32,131 nucleotides of DNA from Paracoccaceae bacterium (GTDB taxonomy: Bacteria > Pseudomonadota > Alphaproteobacteria > Rhodobacterales > Rhodobacteraceae): contig JAHEAO010000035.1 in assembly GCA_024642725.1 (NCBI GenBank), positions 1-32,131 of the forward strand, given 5' to 3'. Shown here piece by piece: positions 22,806 to 31,077 of this stretch. The notes under the pieces are model-generated. The model was given only the letters and a program-made list of their open reading frames with translations, had not been told where the DNA came from and did no database searches. The position numbers and the translations under genes are program-made. Within the stretch, counting starts at the first letter, position 1. Each line of letters starts with the position of its first letter.

Positions 22806-25800
22806 TCAGGCCACCGTGGCCAGCAATTCGGCATTGCCGCCGGTCGCAGTCGTATCGATGCAGATGTGCCGTTCCAGATGACAACGCGCCGCGAGGTCAG
22901 ATTCGCAGGCCAGTTGAACCAGCGCCCCCGGGCGCGCGGCAAGCGCAACCCGGGCCGCCCGCAGATCCGCGGCATCCGACCAGAGCACAACGAGGTCGAC
23001 GCCTGACAGCCCCGTTAGCGCGGCCCGGTCCAGAACCCCGTCAACCTCGCCGCCCGGCACGACGGTTACCGCGGTACAGCCATTGGCCCGCGCGGTTCCG
23101 GCCTGCTCATCTGCCTCGGCCAGTGTCGGCCCAAGGCACAACACCGTGCCGCGGCCAAATCTCATCAGCCGATTGGATTCCCCCGTCGGTCCCGGCAGCG
23201 ATTCCGCCGACAGCATCGTATCTGCGGGTTTCGCCCGGTCCAGCGCCGCCTGCACCGCCGCCACGTCCGCGACCTTGCCAGCGGCAACTGGCGCCTGCCG
23301 AACCGCGCCCTTCACGAAGCGCGCCACGTAGTCCGGTCCCCCCGCCTTCGGGCCGGTGCCCGATAGCCCCTCGCCGCCGAAGGGCTGCGAACCCACAACC
23401 GCCCCGATCTGGTTGCGGTTGATATAGATGTTGCCGGCCCGGATCCGTGCGGTCGTCATATCGACTCGGTTGTCGATCCGCGAATGCATCCCGAAGGTCA
23501 GCCCATAGCCGGTCGCGTTGATCGCATCGATGACCTTGCCAATGTCCTCGGCCTTGTAGGTCGCAACATGCAGCACCGGTCCAAAGATCTCGCGCTCGAG
23601 ATCGGCGATGCCGGACACCCTGATGACCGTCGGCGCGACGAATGTGCCGCTGTTGGGCGCTGCGAGTTCTTTCAGCACGCGGCCACCCGAGCGCGCGGTC
23701 TCGATATGCGCCACGATTCCGTCGCGCGCCTCGGCGTCGATGACCGGACCGACATCGGTGGGCAATGCCCAGGGGTCGCCCAGCACAAGTTCGTCCATCG
23801 CGCCGTAAAGCATCGTCAGGAAGGGTGTCGCAACATCCTCTTGCAGATAGAGAACCCGCAGGGCCGAACAGCGTTGCCCCGCCGACTGGAATGCGGAAGC
23901 GACGATGTCGCGCACTGCTTGCTCGGGCATCGCGGTGGAATCGACGAGCATGGCATTCAACCCGCCGGTTTCCGCGATCAGAGGCGCGTGGGGTTCGACC
24001 ACGCCAGACATTCCCCTGTTGATCGCCTGCGCGGTATCGGTCGAGCCGGTGAACACGACGCCCGAAACGCGCGCGTCGCCGGTCAGCGCTGCGCCAACCA
24101 CCCCGCCCTCACCCGGCAGAAGCTGCAATGCCCCCACCGGCACCCCGGCCTGATGCATCAGCCGTACCGCGATGGCCGCTGTGATCCCGGTCTGTTCGGC
24201 CGGTTTCGCCAGCACCGCGTTGCCCGCAGCCAGGGCCGCCGCAATTTGCCCGGTAAAGATCGCAAGCGGGAAGTTCCACGGCGACACGCAGGAAACGATG
24301 CCACGCGCCTCTCCCTGCAACTCTTCACCGCGATCCGCGTAGTAGCGCAGGAAATCCACCGCTTCGCGCAGTTCCGAAATCGCGTCCGCCGCCGATTTGC
24401 CCGCCTCGCGCGCCAAGGCCGCGAAGAATTCGCCGTAGTGCGACTCGTACAGATCCGCGACCTTGCGCAGGACCGCAGCACGCTGGCCCGCCGGGGCCTT
24501 CCAGACCGCAGCGGCCTTCAGGGCCGCCGCCGCATCGTCTTTCGATGCCCAAAGGACCTCGCCCACCACATCGCCGGGATTTGCCGGGTTGCGAACTTCG
24601 TAGGTTTCGGAACCCTTGGCCTTGCCGGCGATCATCGGTCCGACAGACCAGCGTGTATCGGCGAATGCGGCGCGTGCCGCTTCGAAATCGGCCAGGTCGC
24701 GAGGGTCGCGGATGTCCCAGCCTTTGGAGTTGCGCCGCGCGCCGAAAATCTCGGCAGGCTTTGGTAGCGGCGATGGCGCATCCATGACCTTCGCAATGGC
24801 GTCGAACGGATCGGCCGCGATCAGCGCAGGCGAGACATCTTCGTTGACGATCTGGTTCACGAAGGAGCTGTTGGCCCCGTTTTCCAGCATCCGTCGCACC
24901 AGATAGGCCAGAAGATCACGATGCGCGCCGACCGGTGCGTAGATCCGGCAACGCGTTCCCTCGCCCTTCAGCACTGCCGAATGCATCACCTCGCCCATGC
25001 CGTGCAGACGCTGGAACTCGAAGGCCTTGCGGTCAGTTGCCATTTCCAGAACCGCCGCGACGGTGTGAGCGTTGTGCGTGGCGAACTGCGGATAAATCCG
25101 GTCGGTCATGCCCAGAAGTTTTTTCGCACAGCACAGATAGGCCGCATCGGTGGCGACCTTGCGGGTATAGACTGGGTAACCGTCCAGCCCGAACACTTGC
25201 GCCTTCTTGATCTCGCTGTCCCAATAGGCCCCCTTGACCAGCCGGACCATGATCTTGCGGTCAAGCTTTGCCGCAAGCGCATTCAGCCAGTCCAGAACGT
25301 AGGGCGCGCGCTTGCCATAGGCCTGCACGACAACGCCGAATCCGTCCCAGCCCGCCAGTTCCGGGCGCGACAGCACCGCCTCGATGATATCAAGCGACAG
25401 GTCCAGTCGGTCGGCTTCCTCGGCATCGATGTTCAGGCCCATCCCGGCCTTGCGCGCCATCAGCGCCAGTTCGTATGTGCGCTCTACCAGCTCGCTCATG
25501 ACCCGTGCGCGCTGCTGCACCTCGTAGCGCGGATGCAGCGCCGACAGCTTGATCGAGATGCCCGGGTTGTCGCGGATGTCGGCGGACCGGCAGTGGGGGG
25601 CCAGTTTCGCAATCGCATCCGAATAGGCATCGTAGTGATGTTGCGCATCGCCTGCGGTCAGCGCCGCCTCGCCCAGCATGTCGAACGAATAGCTGTAGCC
25701 CTGCTTCACCATCCCGGAGCCGCGCTTCAGCGCCTCGCCGATGGTCTGGCCCAGCACGAACTGGTGCCCGAGCTCCTTGATCGCGCGCCCCACGGCGGTA

Positions 25801-26270
25801 CGGATCATCGGCTCGCCCAACCGTTTGACGGCCGAATGCAGCGTTGCCGCGATGCCCGGCTCGTGGTTCTCCTTTAGCACCTTGCCCGTCAACATCAGCG
25901 CCCAGGTCGAAGCATTGACCAGCGATGAGGCCGAATGCCCCAGATGCTCGTCCCAGGATGAACTGGCGATCTTGTCCTCGATCAGCTCGTCGATCGTGTC
26001 CTTGTCGGGCACCCGCAAGAGCGCCTCGGCCAGACACATCAACGCAATGCCCTCGTCGGTGGAAAGCCCGTATTCCGACAGAAACACTTCCATCAACCCC
26101 GGCGAGGCATGGCCCCGCACGCCTTCGATCATGCTGACCGCGCGGGCGCTGGCCCGCTGCCGCACGCCCGCATCAACCGGTTGCGCCTTGATCAGATCGG
26201 TCAGCAGCCCGGCTTCGTCCCGGTGGTGCGCATCACGGATTATCTCTCTCAGAGCGTTCAGATCGGCCAT
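22806..26270 (-). CDS. putA: Bifunctional proline dehydrogenase / 1-pyrroline-5-carboxylate dehydrogenase
   Basis: 1154 aa. Proline dehydrogenase, residues about 110-480, has GYSYSFDMLGEAA, ISIKLSALHPRYE and RLVKGAYWDSE (FAD barrel). The aldehyde dehydrogenase, about 550-1000, has VSPWNFPLAIFTGQ, the base E767 in IAETGGLNAM and the nucleophile C801 in FQSAGQRCSALRV. A C-terminal ~150-residue PutA domain follows. Together they oxidise proline to glutamate at the inner membrane with channelling of the intermediate. The ribbon-helix-helix DNA-binding domain of E. coli PutA is absent (it starts directly at MADLNALREI), so repression is left to the divergent Lrp-type putR. Confidence 0.97.
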   Translation of the reverse strand: MADLNALREIIRDAHHRDEAGLLTDLIKAQPVDAGVRQRASARAVSMIEGVRGHASPGLMEVFLSEYGLSTDEGIALMCLAEALLRVPDKDTIDELIEDKIASSSWDEHLGHSASSLVNASTWALMLTGKVLKENHEPGIAATLHSAVKRLGEPMIRTAVGRAIKELGHQFVLGQTIGEALKRGSGMVKQGYSYSFDMLGEAALTAGDAQHHYDAYSDAIAKLAPHCRSADIRDNPGISIKLSALHPRYEVQQRARVMSELVERTYELALMARKAGMGLNIDAEEADRLDLSLDIIEAVLSRPELAGWDGFGVVVQAYGKRAPYVLDWLNALAAKLDRKIMVRLVKGAYWDSEIKKAQVFGLDGYPVYTRKVATDAAYLCCAKKLLGMTDRIYPQFATHNAHTVAAVLEMATDRKAFEFQRLHGMGEVMHSAVLKGEGTRCRIYAPVGAHRDLLAYLVRRMLENGANSSFVNQIVNEDVSPALIAADPFDAIAKVMDAPSPLPKPAEIFGARRNSKGWDIRDPRDLADFEAARAAFADTRWSVGPMIAGKAKGSETYEVRNPANPGDVVGEVLWASKDDAAAALKAAAVWKAPAGQRAAVLRKVADLYESHYGEFFAALAREAGKSAADAISELREAVDFLRYYADRGEELQGEARGIVSCVSPWNFPLAIFTGQIAAALAAGNAVLAKPAEQTGITAAIAVRLMHQAGVPVGALQLLPGEGGVVGAALTGDARVSGVVFTGSTDTAQAINRGMSGVVEPHAPLIAETGGLNAMLVDSTAMPEQAVRDIVASAFQSAGQRCSALRVLYLQEDVATPFLTMLYGAMDELVLGDPWALPTDVGPVIDAEARDGIVAHIETARSGGRVLKELAAPNSGTFVAPTVIRVSGIADLEREIFGPVLHVATYKAEDIGKVIDAINATGYGLTFGMHSRIDNRVDMTTARIRAGNIYINRNQIGAVVGSQPFGGEGLSGTGPKAGGPDYVARFVKGAVRQAPVAAGKVADVAAVQAALDRAKPADTMLSAESLPGPTGESNRLMRFGRGTVLCLGPTLAEADEQAGTARANGCTAVTVVPGGEVDGVLDRAALTGLSGVDLVVLWSDAADLRAARVALAARPGALVQLACESDLAARCHLERHICIDTTATGGNAELLATVA

Positions 26271-26317
26271 GGAATCATCCTCTCGGGGCTATTTCGCCCT
26301 ATCTACTCTCGAAGCAG

Positions 26318-26332
26318 CAGGCATTTTGCCTG
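26318..26332. promoter_or_regulatory. Candidate PutR/Lrp-type operator
   Basis: CAGGCATTTTGCCTG is a 15-base palindrome (arms CAGGCA / TGCCTG, central TTT) in the putA-putR gap. It keeps the CAG...CTG ends of 15-base Lrp-type sites. A second, weaker dyad CAATT-N8-AATTG lies at 26350-26367. Activation of putA by PutR with proline is known in related bacteria; binding to this site is inferred. Confidence 0.5.
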
Positions 26333-26398
26333 TCTTTTGGAATTTTCCGCAATTATAGACTGAATTGGACCGAAATATCAGACCATGAGGCCGCTTAA

Positions 26399-26869
26399 AT
26401 GGCGCAAGGCGATCAGATCGACCAGATCGATCACAAGATACTGAAAATCCTCAGTCGCGATGGACGGCTTCCCGTCACCGAGCTCGCGGCACAGGTCGGT
26501 CTGTCCAAGACCCCGTGCCAGTCGCGCCTCAAACGATTGCAGCAACAGGGCTACATCCAGGGATTTCGTGCGGTGCTGAACCCGGAAATGCTGAACCTCG
26601 ATCACGTCGCCTTCGCCGAGGTAAAGCTCCGCGACACGTCCGAACGCGCGCTTTCCGCCTTCAATGCCGCCGTGCTCAAGGTGCCGGAGATCGAACAATG
26701 CCACATGATCGCCGGGTCCTTCGACTACCTCCTGAAGATCCGTACCAAGGACATCCAGACCTACCGGCAGATCCTCGGCGAAACGATTTCATCCCTGCCG
26801 CATGTCAGCAGCACGTCGACCCATGTCTCGATGCAGTCGGTGAAAGACACCGCCTTCGATCGCGCCTGA
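26399..26869 (+). CDS. putR: Lrp/AsnC-family proline-responsive regulator PutR
   Basis: 156 aa. An N-terminal helix-turn-helix (HKILKILSRDGRLPVTELAAQVGLSKTPCQSRLKRL) is followed by the RAM ligand domain (AFAEVKLRDTS, IEQCHMIAGSFDYLLKIRT). The GLSKTPCQSR recognition helix is shared by Lrp-type regulators of amino acid catabolism. Being divergent from putA, it is the likely activator of putA in the presence of proline, as in Rhodobacter and Agrobacterium. The GAGG ribosome site is 9 bases upstream. The stop is 17 bases from the znuB stop, convergent. Confidence 0.93.
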   Translation: MAQGDQIDQIDHKILKILSRDGRLPVTELAAQVGLSKTPCQSRLKRLQQQGYIQGFRAVLNPEMLNLDHVAFAEVKLRDTSERALSAFNAAVLKVPEIEQCHMIAGSFDYLLKIRTKDIQTYRQILGETISSLPHVSSTSTHVSMQSVKDTAFDRA

Positions 26870-26886
26870 GGCCCGATAAGGAGGCG

Positions 26887-27681
26887 TCACGGGTTATGCC
26901 GACCTCGGCCGATCGCCAGTGACAGCACGAAAAGCCCCGCCGCCGCGACGACAATGCTCGGACCCGTCGGTGTGTCGGCCAGGAATGAGACCCAGACCCC
27001 TGCTGCGACAGAGGCCATGCTGAAAGCCACAGAAATTGCCGCCATCGCCTCGGGTGTCCGGCCAAAACCGCGCGCGGCTGCGGCGGGGATGATCAGCAAG
27101 GCCGCGATCAGCAATGCGCCCACAACCTTCAGCGCCAGCGCCACGACCACGGCCAGCGCAAGCGTCAGCACCAGCCGTTCACGGCGCGGATCGATTCCGG
27201 CGCTTGCCGCCAGTTCCTCGTTCAGCGTGGCTGTCAAAAGCGGCGCCCAGCGCCACAACAAAAGCGCCAGCACCAGAATGGAGCCCCCCCAGATCACCGC
27301 AAGATCGGTCTTGGTCACGGTCAGAATATCGCCGAACAGAAGGGCCGTCATGTCGACGCGAACACCTTGCACGAAGGAAATCGCGACCAGCCCCAGCGCA
27401 AGGGCTGAATGCGCAAGCACGCCGAGTATGGCATCCATTCCGTGGCCACGATCGACAAGCGACGCAACGGCCAGTCCCATGGCCAGCGCAACGACAAGCG
27501 TTCCGGCCGTGACCGAGATGGAAAACCCCAGAGCCAGCGCCACGCCCAAGACAGCGGCATGGGACATCGCGTCGCCGAAATAGGCCATCCGCCGCCAGAC
27601 CACGAAGGCGCCAAGAGGCCCGGTCGCCAGCGATAGTCCGACGCCGGCCAGAACCGCCCGGATCAGGAAATCGTCCAGCAT
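26887..27681 (-). CDS. znuB: Zinc ABC transporter permease ZnuB
   Basis: 264 aa, about eight hydrophobic spans of the ABC-3 family: RAVLAGVGLSLATGPLGAFVVWRRMAYFGDAMSHAAVLGVAL at the start is the hallmark. IDPRRERLVLTLALAVVVALALKVVGALL is the later conserved stretch that contacts the ATPase. It forms the zinc channel in the inner membrane. Its ATG overlaps the znuC stop by one base (TCA/CAT shared), so it is coupled. Confidence 0.96.
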   Translation of the reverse strand: MLDDFLIRAVLAGVGLSLATGPLGAFVVWRRMAYFGDAMSHAAVLGVALALGFSISVTAGTLVVALAMGLAVASLVDRGHGMDAILGVLAHSALALGLVAISFVQGVRVDMTALLFGDILTVTKTDLAVIWGGSILVLALLLWRWAPLLTATLNEELAASAGIDPRRERLVLTLALAVVVALALKVVGALLIAALLIIPAAAARGFGRTPEAMAAISVAFSMASVAAGVWVSFLADTPTGPSIVVAAAGLFVLSLAIGRGRHNP

Positions 27682-28496
27682 CAGTGAACCCGCCCGCCGT
27701 GATCGCCATGCACATGCGCCTCGGCCCCCGGTTCATCCTGGGCGTGATCATGGTCATGATCGTGATCATGCGCGACGTCGTGCAAATGGTCATGGTCGTG
27801 ATCGTGGTCATGTCGGTAGAGCGCCAGCGCGCCGCCCGTTCCATCGCCGAAAAGCGCAAGGTATTCCGGTGCCTCCGACACCACGGCCGGGCTGCCCTCG
27901 CAACACACGTGACCGTTGAGGCAGATCACTCGATCAGAGGCGCGCATCACCACATGCAGATCATGGCTGACCAACAGCACCGCCGCGCCGGTGTCCCGCC
28001 GGACCTCTTCGATCAGCCGATAGAAACTTTCGACGCCCGGGTGGTCCAGCCCTTGCGTCGGTTCGTCCAGGATCAGGATGTCGGGCTTGGCCAGCAGCGC
28101 CCGCGCCAGCAGCACGCGTTGGAACTGTCCGCCGGACAACGCGGTCATCTGCCGGTGCTCCAGCCCTTCGATCCCGACCCGTTCAGCCGCGCTGCGAATC
28201 TCCGCCTCGGGGCTGCGATGCGGCAACGACAGGAACCGCGCCACAGTCATCGGCAGGGACATGTCGATCGCCAGCTTCTGCGGAACGTAACCGATGCGCA
28301 GCCCCGCCGCCCGTTCGACCCTGCCGCGGGTCGGCTTCAGAACGCCAAGCAGCGCCCGGATAAGTGTCGACTTTCCCGAACCGTTGGGTCCAACGATAGT
28401 GACGATCTCGCCCTTCGAAATCCTGAAATCGACATGGTTCAGCACCGGCGCACCACCGTAGCGCACGCTCATGTCCTTGGTTTCAATCAGGCTCAT
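27681..28496 (-). CDS. znuC: Zinc ABC transporter ATP-binding protein ZnuC with His-rich tail
   Basis: 271 aa from the ATG at 28494-28496. Walker A GPNGSGKST (36-44), signature LSGGQFQRVLLARALL, Walker B ILILDEPTQGLDHPG, switch His in LLVSHDLHVV. It drives zinc import through ZnuB. The tail from about residue 228 has runs of His-Asp (RHDHDHDHDH ... AHDHDHDHDHAQ) with 15 His in 44 residues. This probably binds or stores zinc on the cytoplasmic side. The start overlaps the zur stop (ATGA). Confidence 0.96.
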   Translation of the reverse strand: MSLIETKDMSVRYGGAPVLNHVDFRISKGEIVTIVGPNGSGKSTLIRALLGVLKPTRGRVERAAGLRIGYVPQKLAIDMSLPMTVARFLSLPHRSPEAEIRSAAERVGIEGLEHRQMTALSGGQFQRVLLARALLAKPDILILDEPTQGLDHPGVESFYRLIEEVRRDTGAAVLLVSHDLHVVMRASDRVICLNGHVCCEGSPAVVSEAPEYLALFGDGTGGALALYRHDHDHDHDHLHDVAHDHDHDHDHAQDEPGAEAHVHGDHGGRVH

Positions 28497-28987
28497 GCCG
28501 CCTCCGCGATGCAGGCGGGGCAAGTCCCCAACACCTCGACATTCACCCGCGACATGCGAAAACCCAGCCGGTCCGCAGCCACTTCCAAAGCGTCGCGGAC
28601 ATCCTCTTCAGGGACCTCGGCCACCGCGCCACAGGCATCGCAGATGAAGAAGGCGGGCGCATGCGCCTCGCCCGGCTGCATGCAGGCCGCAAAGGCATTC
28701 AACCGCCGGATCTTATGCGCAAAACCGTGTTCGACCAGAAATTCCAGCGCGCGGTAAGCAACCGGTGGCTGGCTGCCGAAACCATGCTTGGCCAGCCGTT
28801 CCAGCACTTCGTAGGCGCCCAGTGCCCGGTGCTCTTCCAGCAGGATCTCCAGCGTGCGCCGCCGCACCGGTGTCATCCTAATACCCGCCTCGCGTGAAAG
28901 CGTATCGGCGCGGTTGAGAACCGAACCCAAACAGTCTTCGTGGTCGTGACTGCGAAAGGCCGCTGCCGGATTGGACGCCGAATGCAT
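28493..28987 (-). CDS. zur: Zinc uptake regulator Zur (Fur family)
   Basis: 164 aa from the ATG at 28985-28987, with AGAGGT 7 bases upstream. The open frame reaches far beyond, but that part is antisense to znuA. The winged-helix N-domain has GIRMTPVRRRTLEILLEEHRALGAYEVLERL. Structural zinc pairs are CDAC (116/119) and CPAC (156/159). CMQPGEAHAPAFF belongs to the regulatory zinc site. With zinc bound it should repress its own operon and znuA. It is first in zur-znuC-znuB. Annotated as Zur over Fur because of the znu context. Confidence 0.94.
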   Translation of the reverse strand: MHSASNPAAAFRSHDHEDCLGSVLNRADTLSREAGIRMTPVRRRTLEILLEEHRALGAYEVLERLAKHGFGSQPPVAYRALEFLVEHGFAHKIRRLNAFAACMQPGEAHAPAFFICDACGAVAEVPEEDVRDALEVAADRLGFRMSRVNVEVLGTCPACIAEAA

Positions 28988-28999
28988 CGCTTTACCTCT

Positions 29000-29018
29000 T
29001 GTTATATTATAACATATC
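29000..29018. promoter_or_regulatory. Zur box in the zur-znuA gap
   Basis: TGTTATA-T-TATAACA (29000-29014) is a perfect 15-base dyad. GTTATATTATAACATATC (29001-29018) agrees with the alphaproteobacterial Zur consensus GATATGTTATAACATATC, as I recall it, at 16 of 18 positions. It overlaps a TATAAT on the minus strand (29006-29011) that may be the zur -10 box. A divergent, doubly repressing site is inferred. Confidence 0.8.
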
Positions 29019-29056
29019 ATGTTATTCGATCGCGATCCAAAGAACAAGGACCAGAG

Positions 29057-29947
29057 ATGCGCCCGATTCTGACCTCTCTCGCGCTTCTTGCGGCGCCCCC
29101 TGCCCTTGCAGAGCCGCCGCAGGTGGTGACCGATATTGCCCCAGTCCATTCGCTGGTTTCGATGGTGATGGGCGAGCTTGGGACGCCGATCCTGCTTCTG
29201 GACGCCGCCCAGGATCCGCACCATGTCACGCTGCGGCCATCGCAGGCCCGCGCGCTGACGGATGCCGCGGCGGTCGTCTGGATTGGCCCGGCGTTGACCC
29301 CTTGGCTTGAGAAACCGGTTGGCACCCTGTCGGACAGCGCCACCATTGTCACACTGATGGACGCGCCCGGAACAAAACTGATTGCCGCCGAGGATCATGA
29401 CCATGCAGAAGACGGACACGAAGATGATCACCACGACGGCACCGATCCGCATGCCTGGCTCGATCCCCATAACGCGGCGCTTTGGCTGATCGCGATCACT
29501 GCGACCTTGCAGGCGCTCGACCCTGAGAATTCGGAGACCTATGCCGTCAACGCCCGCACCGGCAGCGCCGCCATTGACCAGGTAGAGGCTGATATCGCGG
29601 CCCGGCTTGCAGCCTACCGCGACGCCCGCTTCGTCGTCGCGCATGACGCCTTCGCCTATTTTGCCGGTCGGTTCGGGCTGGACCTTGGCAACGCGATTTC
29701 GGCCAGCGATGCTGCGCCGCCCTCGGCCGCGCGGATGGCCGAATTGCATGACGCGCTTGAGGGGGTGACCTGCGGTTTCCGCGAGCCGCAACAAAACCCC
29801 GCCGCGCTGGATGCGCTGCTGGCCGGGACGGAAATCCCGCAGGCGATTCTCGACCCGCTTGGCACGGCGCTAGCCCCGGGGCCGGAGCTATATCCGGACC
29901 TCTTGCGGGCAATGGCCGACAACATTGTCGCCTGCGCCATGAAGTAA
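29057..29947 (+). CDS. znuA: Zinc ABC transporter substrate-binding protein ZnuA
   Basis: 296 aa from the ATG at 29057, with AAGGA 9 bases upstream. A signal peptide (MRPILTSLALLAAPPALA) targets the periplasm. Cluster A-I fold: first zinc ligand H55 in DPHHVTLRPS, second H132 in TDPHAWLDPHNA, third H195 in VVAHDAFAYFAG, and a late Asp in AILDPLG. A His/acid-rich loop at 111-128 (DHDHAEDGHEDDHHD) before the second ligand is typical of high-affinity zinc ZnuA. Divergent from zur-znuC-znuB and under the same Zur box. Confidence 0.96.
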   Translation: MRPILTSLALLAAPPALAEPPQVVTDIAPVHSLVSMVMGELGTPILLLDAAQDPHHVTLRPSQARALTDAAAVVWIGPALTPWLEKPVGTLSDSATIVTLMDAPGTKLIAAEDHDHAEDGHEDDHHDGTDPHAWLDPHNAALWLIAITATLQALDPENSETYAVNARTGSAAIDQVEADIAARLAAYRDARFVVAHDAFAYFAGRFGLDLGNAISASDAAPPSAARMAELHDALEGVTCGFREPQQNPAALDALLAGTEIPQAILDPLGTALAPGPELYPDLLRAMADNIVACAMK

Positions 29948-30007
29948 GCCCCTTGATCCGTCGCCGGGAAAAGGGCTGACTGGACCATGAAACAAGGAGG
30001 TCCAGCA

Positions 30008-30079
30008 ATGACGGCGACCCTTCCCGATACAACTTCGATTGCAGCGCTCCGGCAGCAGGAATACCGGGTATACAGATGA
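30008..30079 (+). CDS. 23-residue leader ORF with perfect Shine-Dalgarno, coupled to galM
   Basis: The ATG at 30008 follows AAGGAGGT (29994-30001) at ideal spacing. The ORF codes MTATLPDTTSIAALRQQEYR then VYR, and ends in TGA (30077-30079) overlapping the galM ATG. An in-frame ATG at 29987 would give 30 residues, but it lies before the Shine-Dalgarno. No Trp/His run suggests a classical attenuator, and the peptide is not recognised. Probably serves translational coupling of galM. Confidence 0.5.
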   Translation: MTATLPDTTSIAALRQQEYRVYR

Positions 30080-31077
30080 ACCGCGCCCCTTTCGGCACCA
30101 CCCATGCCGGGTCCGAGGTCGACCGCCTGACGATCGGCGACGGCACCCTGACCGCAAACATCCTGACACTCGGCGCGACCCTGCAAGACCTGCGCCTTTC
30201 CGGAGTGCCGCATTCGCTGACCCTTGGGGGCGACGATATTGCCGCCTATCAGGGCCCGATGGCCTACTTCGGCGCGATCGTCGGCCCGGTCGCGAACCGT
30301 ATTACCCATGCCAGTGCCGTCATCGACGGCCAGCGCCACCATTTCGCGGCGAACGAGGCTGGAAATACCCTGCACGGCGGGCCGACTGGCACCCATGCGC
30401 TGATCTGGGAACCGGTCGAACAGACCGAAACCAGCGCCACGCTGCGCCTGTCGCTGCCCGACGGCTTGGGTGGTTTTCCGGGGCGGCGCATTGTCTTGGC
30501 CAGCTTCGCCATCCTGCCCGGCGCAGTGCTGCAGCTACACCTGAGCGCCACAACCGACCTGCCGACATGGATGAACCTTGCCAACCACAGCTACTGGAAC
30601 CTTGACGGCACCGAAACGACCGAAGGCCACCGGCTGCAGATCGACGCCGACCGCTACCTGCCGGTCGACGCCGCGCTTTTGCCCACCGGAGTCGCAGAGG
30701 TCGAAGGCACTGCCTATGATTTTGGCACGCCGAGGCCGGTCGGTGCCGGCCAGCCGAACCGATATGACAATACGATCTGTCTTTCGGATGCCCGCCTGCC
30801 CATGCGCAAGGTCGCAAGGCTCACCGGCGCCTCGGGACTGGCGATGACTGTCGAGACGACAGAGCCTGGCCTGCAGATCTATGACGGTATCCGCATCGAC
30901 ACCGCACCTTTCACCGGTCATTCCGGACGGCCTTACATCGCGCAATCGGGCTTCGCGATTGAGGCACAGGGTTGGCCGGATGCACTCAACCACAAGGATT
31001 TCCCCTCGATCCGCCTCGACCCCGGCGAAACCTACGAACAGATCACCCGCTGGCGATTCGAAAGACCGGAGGCATGA
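30076..31077 (+). CDS. galM: Aldose 1-epimerase (galactose mutarotase)
   Basis: 333 aa. Substrate-binding GPVANRI (71-77), NTLHGG with H100, catalytic acid H171 in NLANHSYWNL, D231 in NRYDNT, catalytic base E296 in FAIEAQGWPDALNH. It speeds alpha/beta interconversion of free aldoses. Cytoplasmic, no signal peptide. The start has no own ribosome site; the overlapping leader ORF supplies one by coupling. Its stop overlaps the next start (ATGA). No gal or transporter genes are beside it. Confidence 0.95.
   Translation: MNRAPFGTTHAGSEVDRLTIGDGTLTANILTLGATLQDLRLSGVPHSLTLGGDDIAAYQGPMAYFGAIVGPVANRITHASAVIDGQRHHFAANEAGNTLHGGPTGTHALIWEPVEQTETSATLRLSLPDGLGGFPGRRIVLASFAILPGAVLQLHLSATTDLPTWMNLANHSYWNLDGTETTEGHRLQIDADRYLPVDAALLPTGVAEVEGTAYDFGTPRPVGAGQPNRYDNTICLSDARLPMRKVARLTGASGLAMTVETTEPGLQIYDGIRIDTAPFTGHSGRPYIAQSGFAIEAQGWPDALNHKDFPSIRLDPGETYEQITRWRFERPEA

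Noticed and set aside
23484-24767. 427-codon open frame on the plus strand
   Set aside because: Antisense to putA with Arg/His-rich, unrecognisable sequence; shadow frame.
27725-27815. Short direct repeats (gatcatga/catgatc) suggesting a repeat array
   Set aside because: They are codon-level repeats of the His-Asp tail of ZnuC, not a CRISPR or intergenic repeat.
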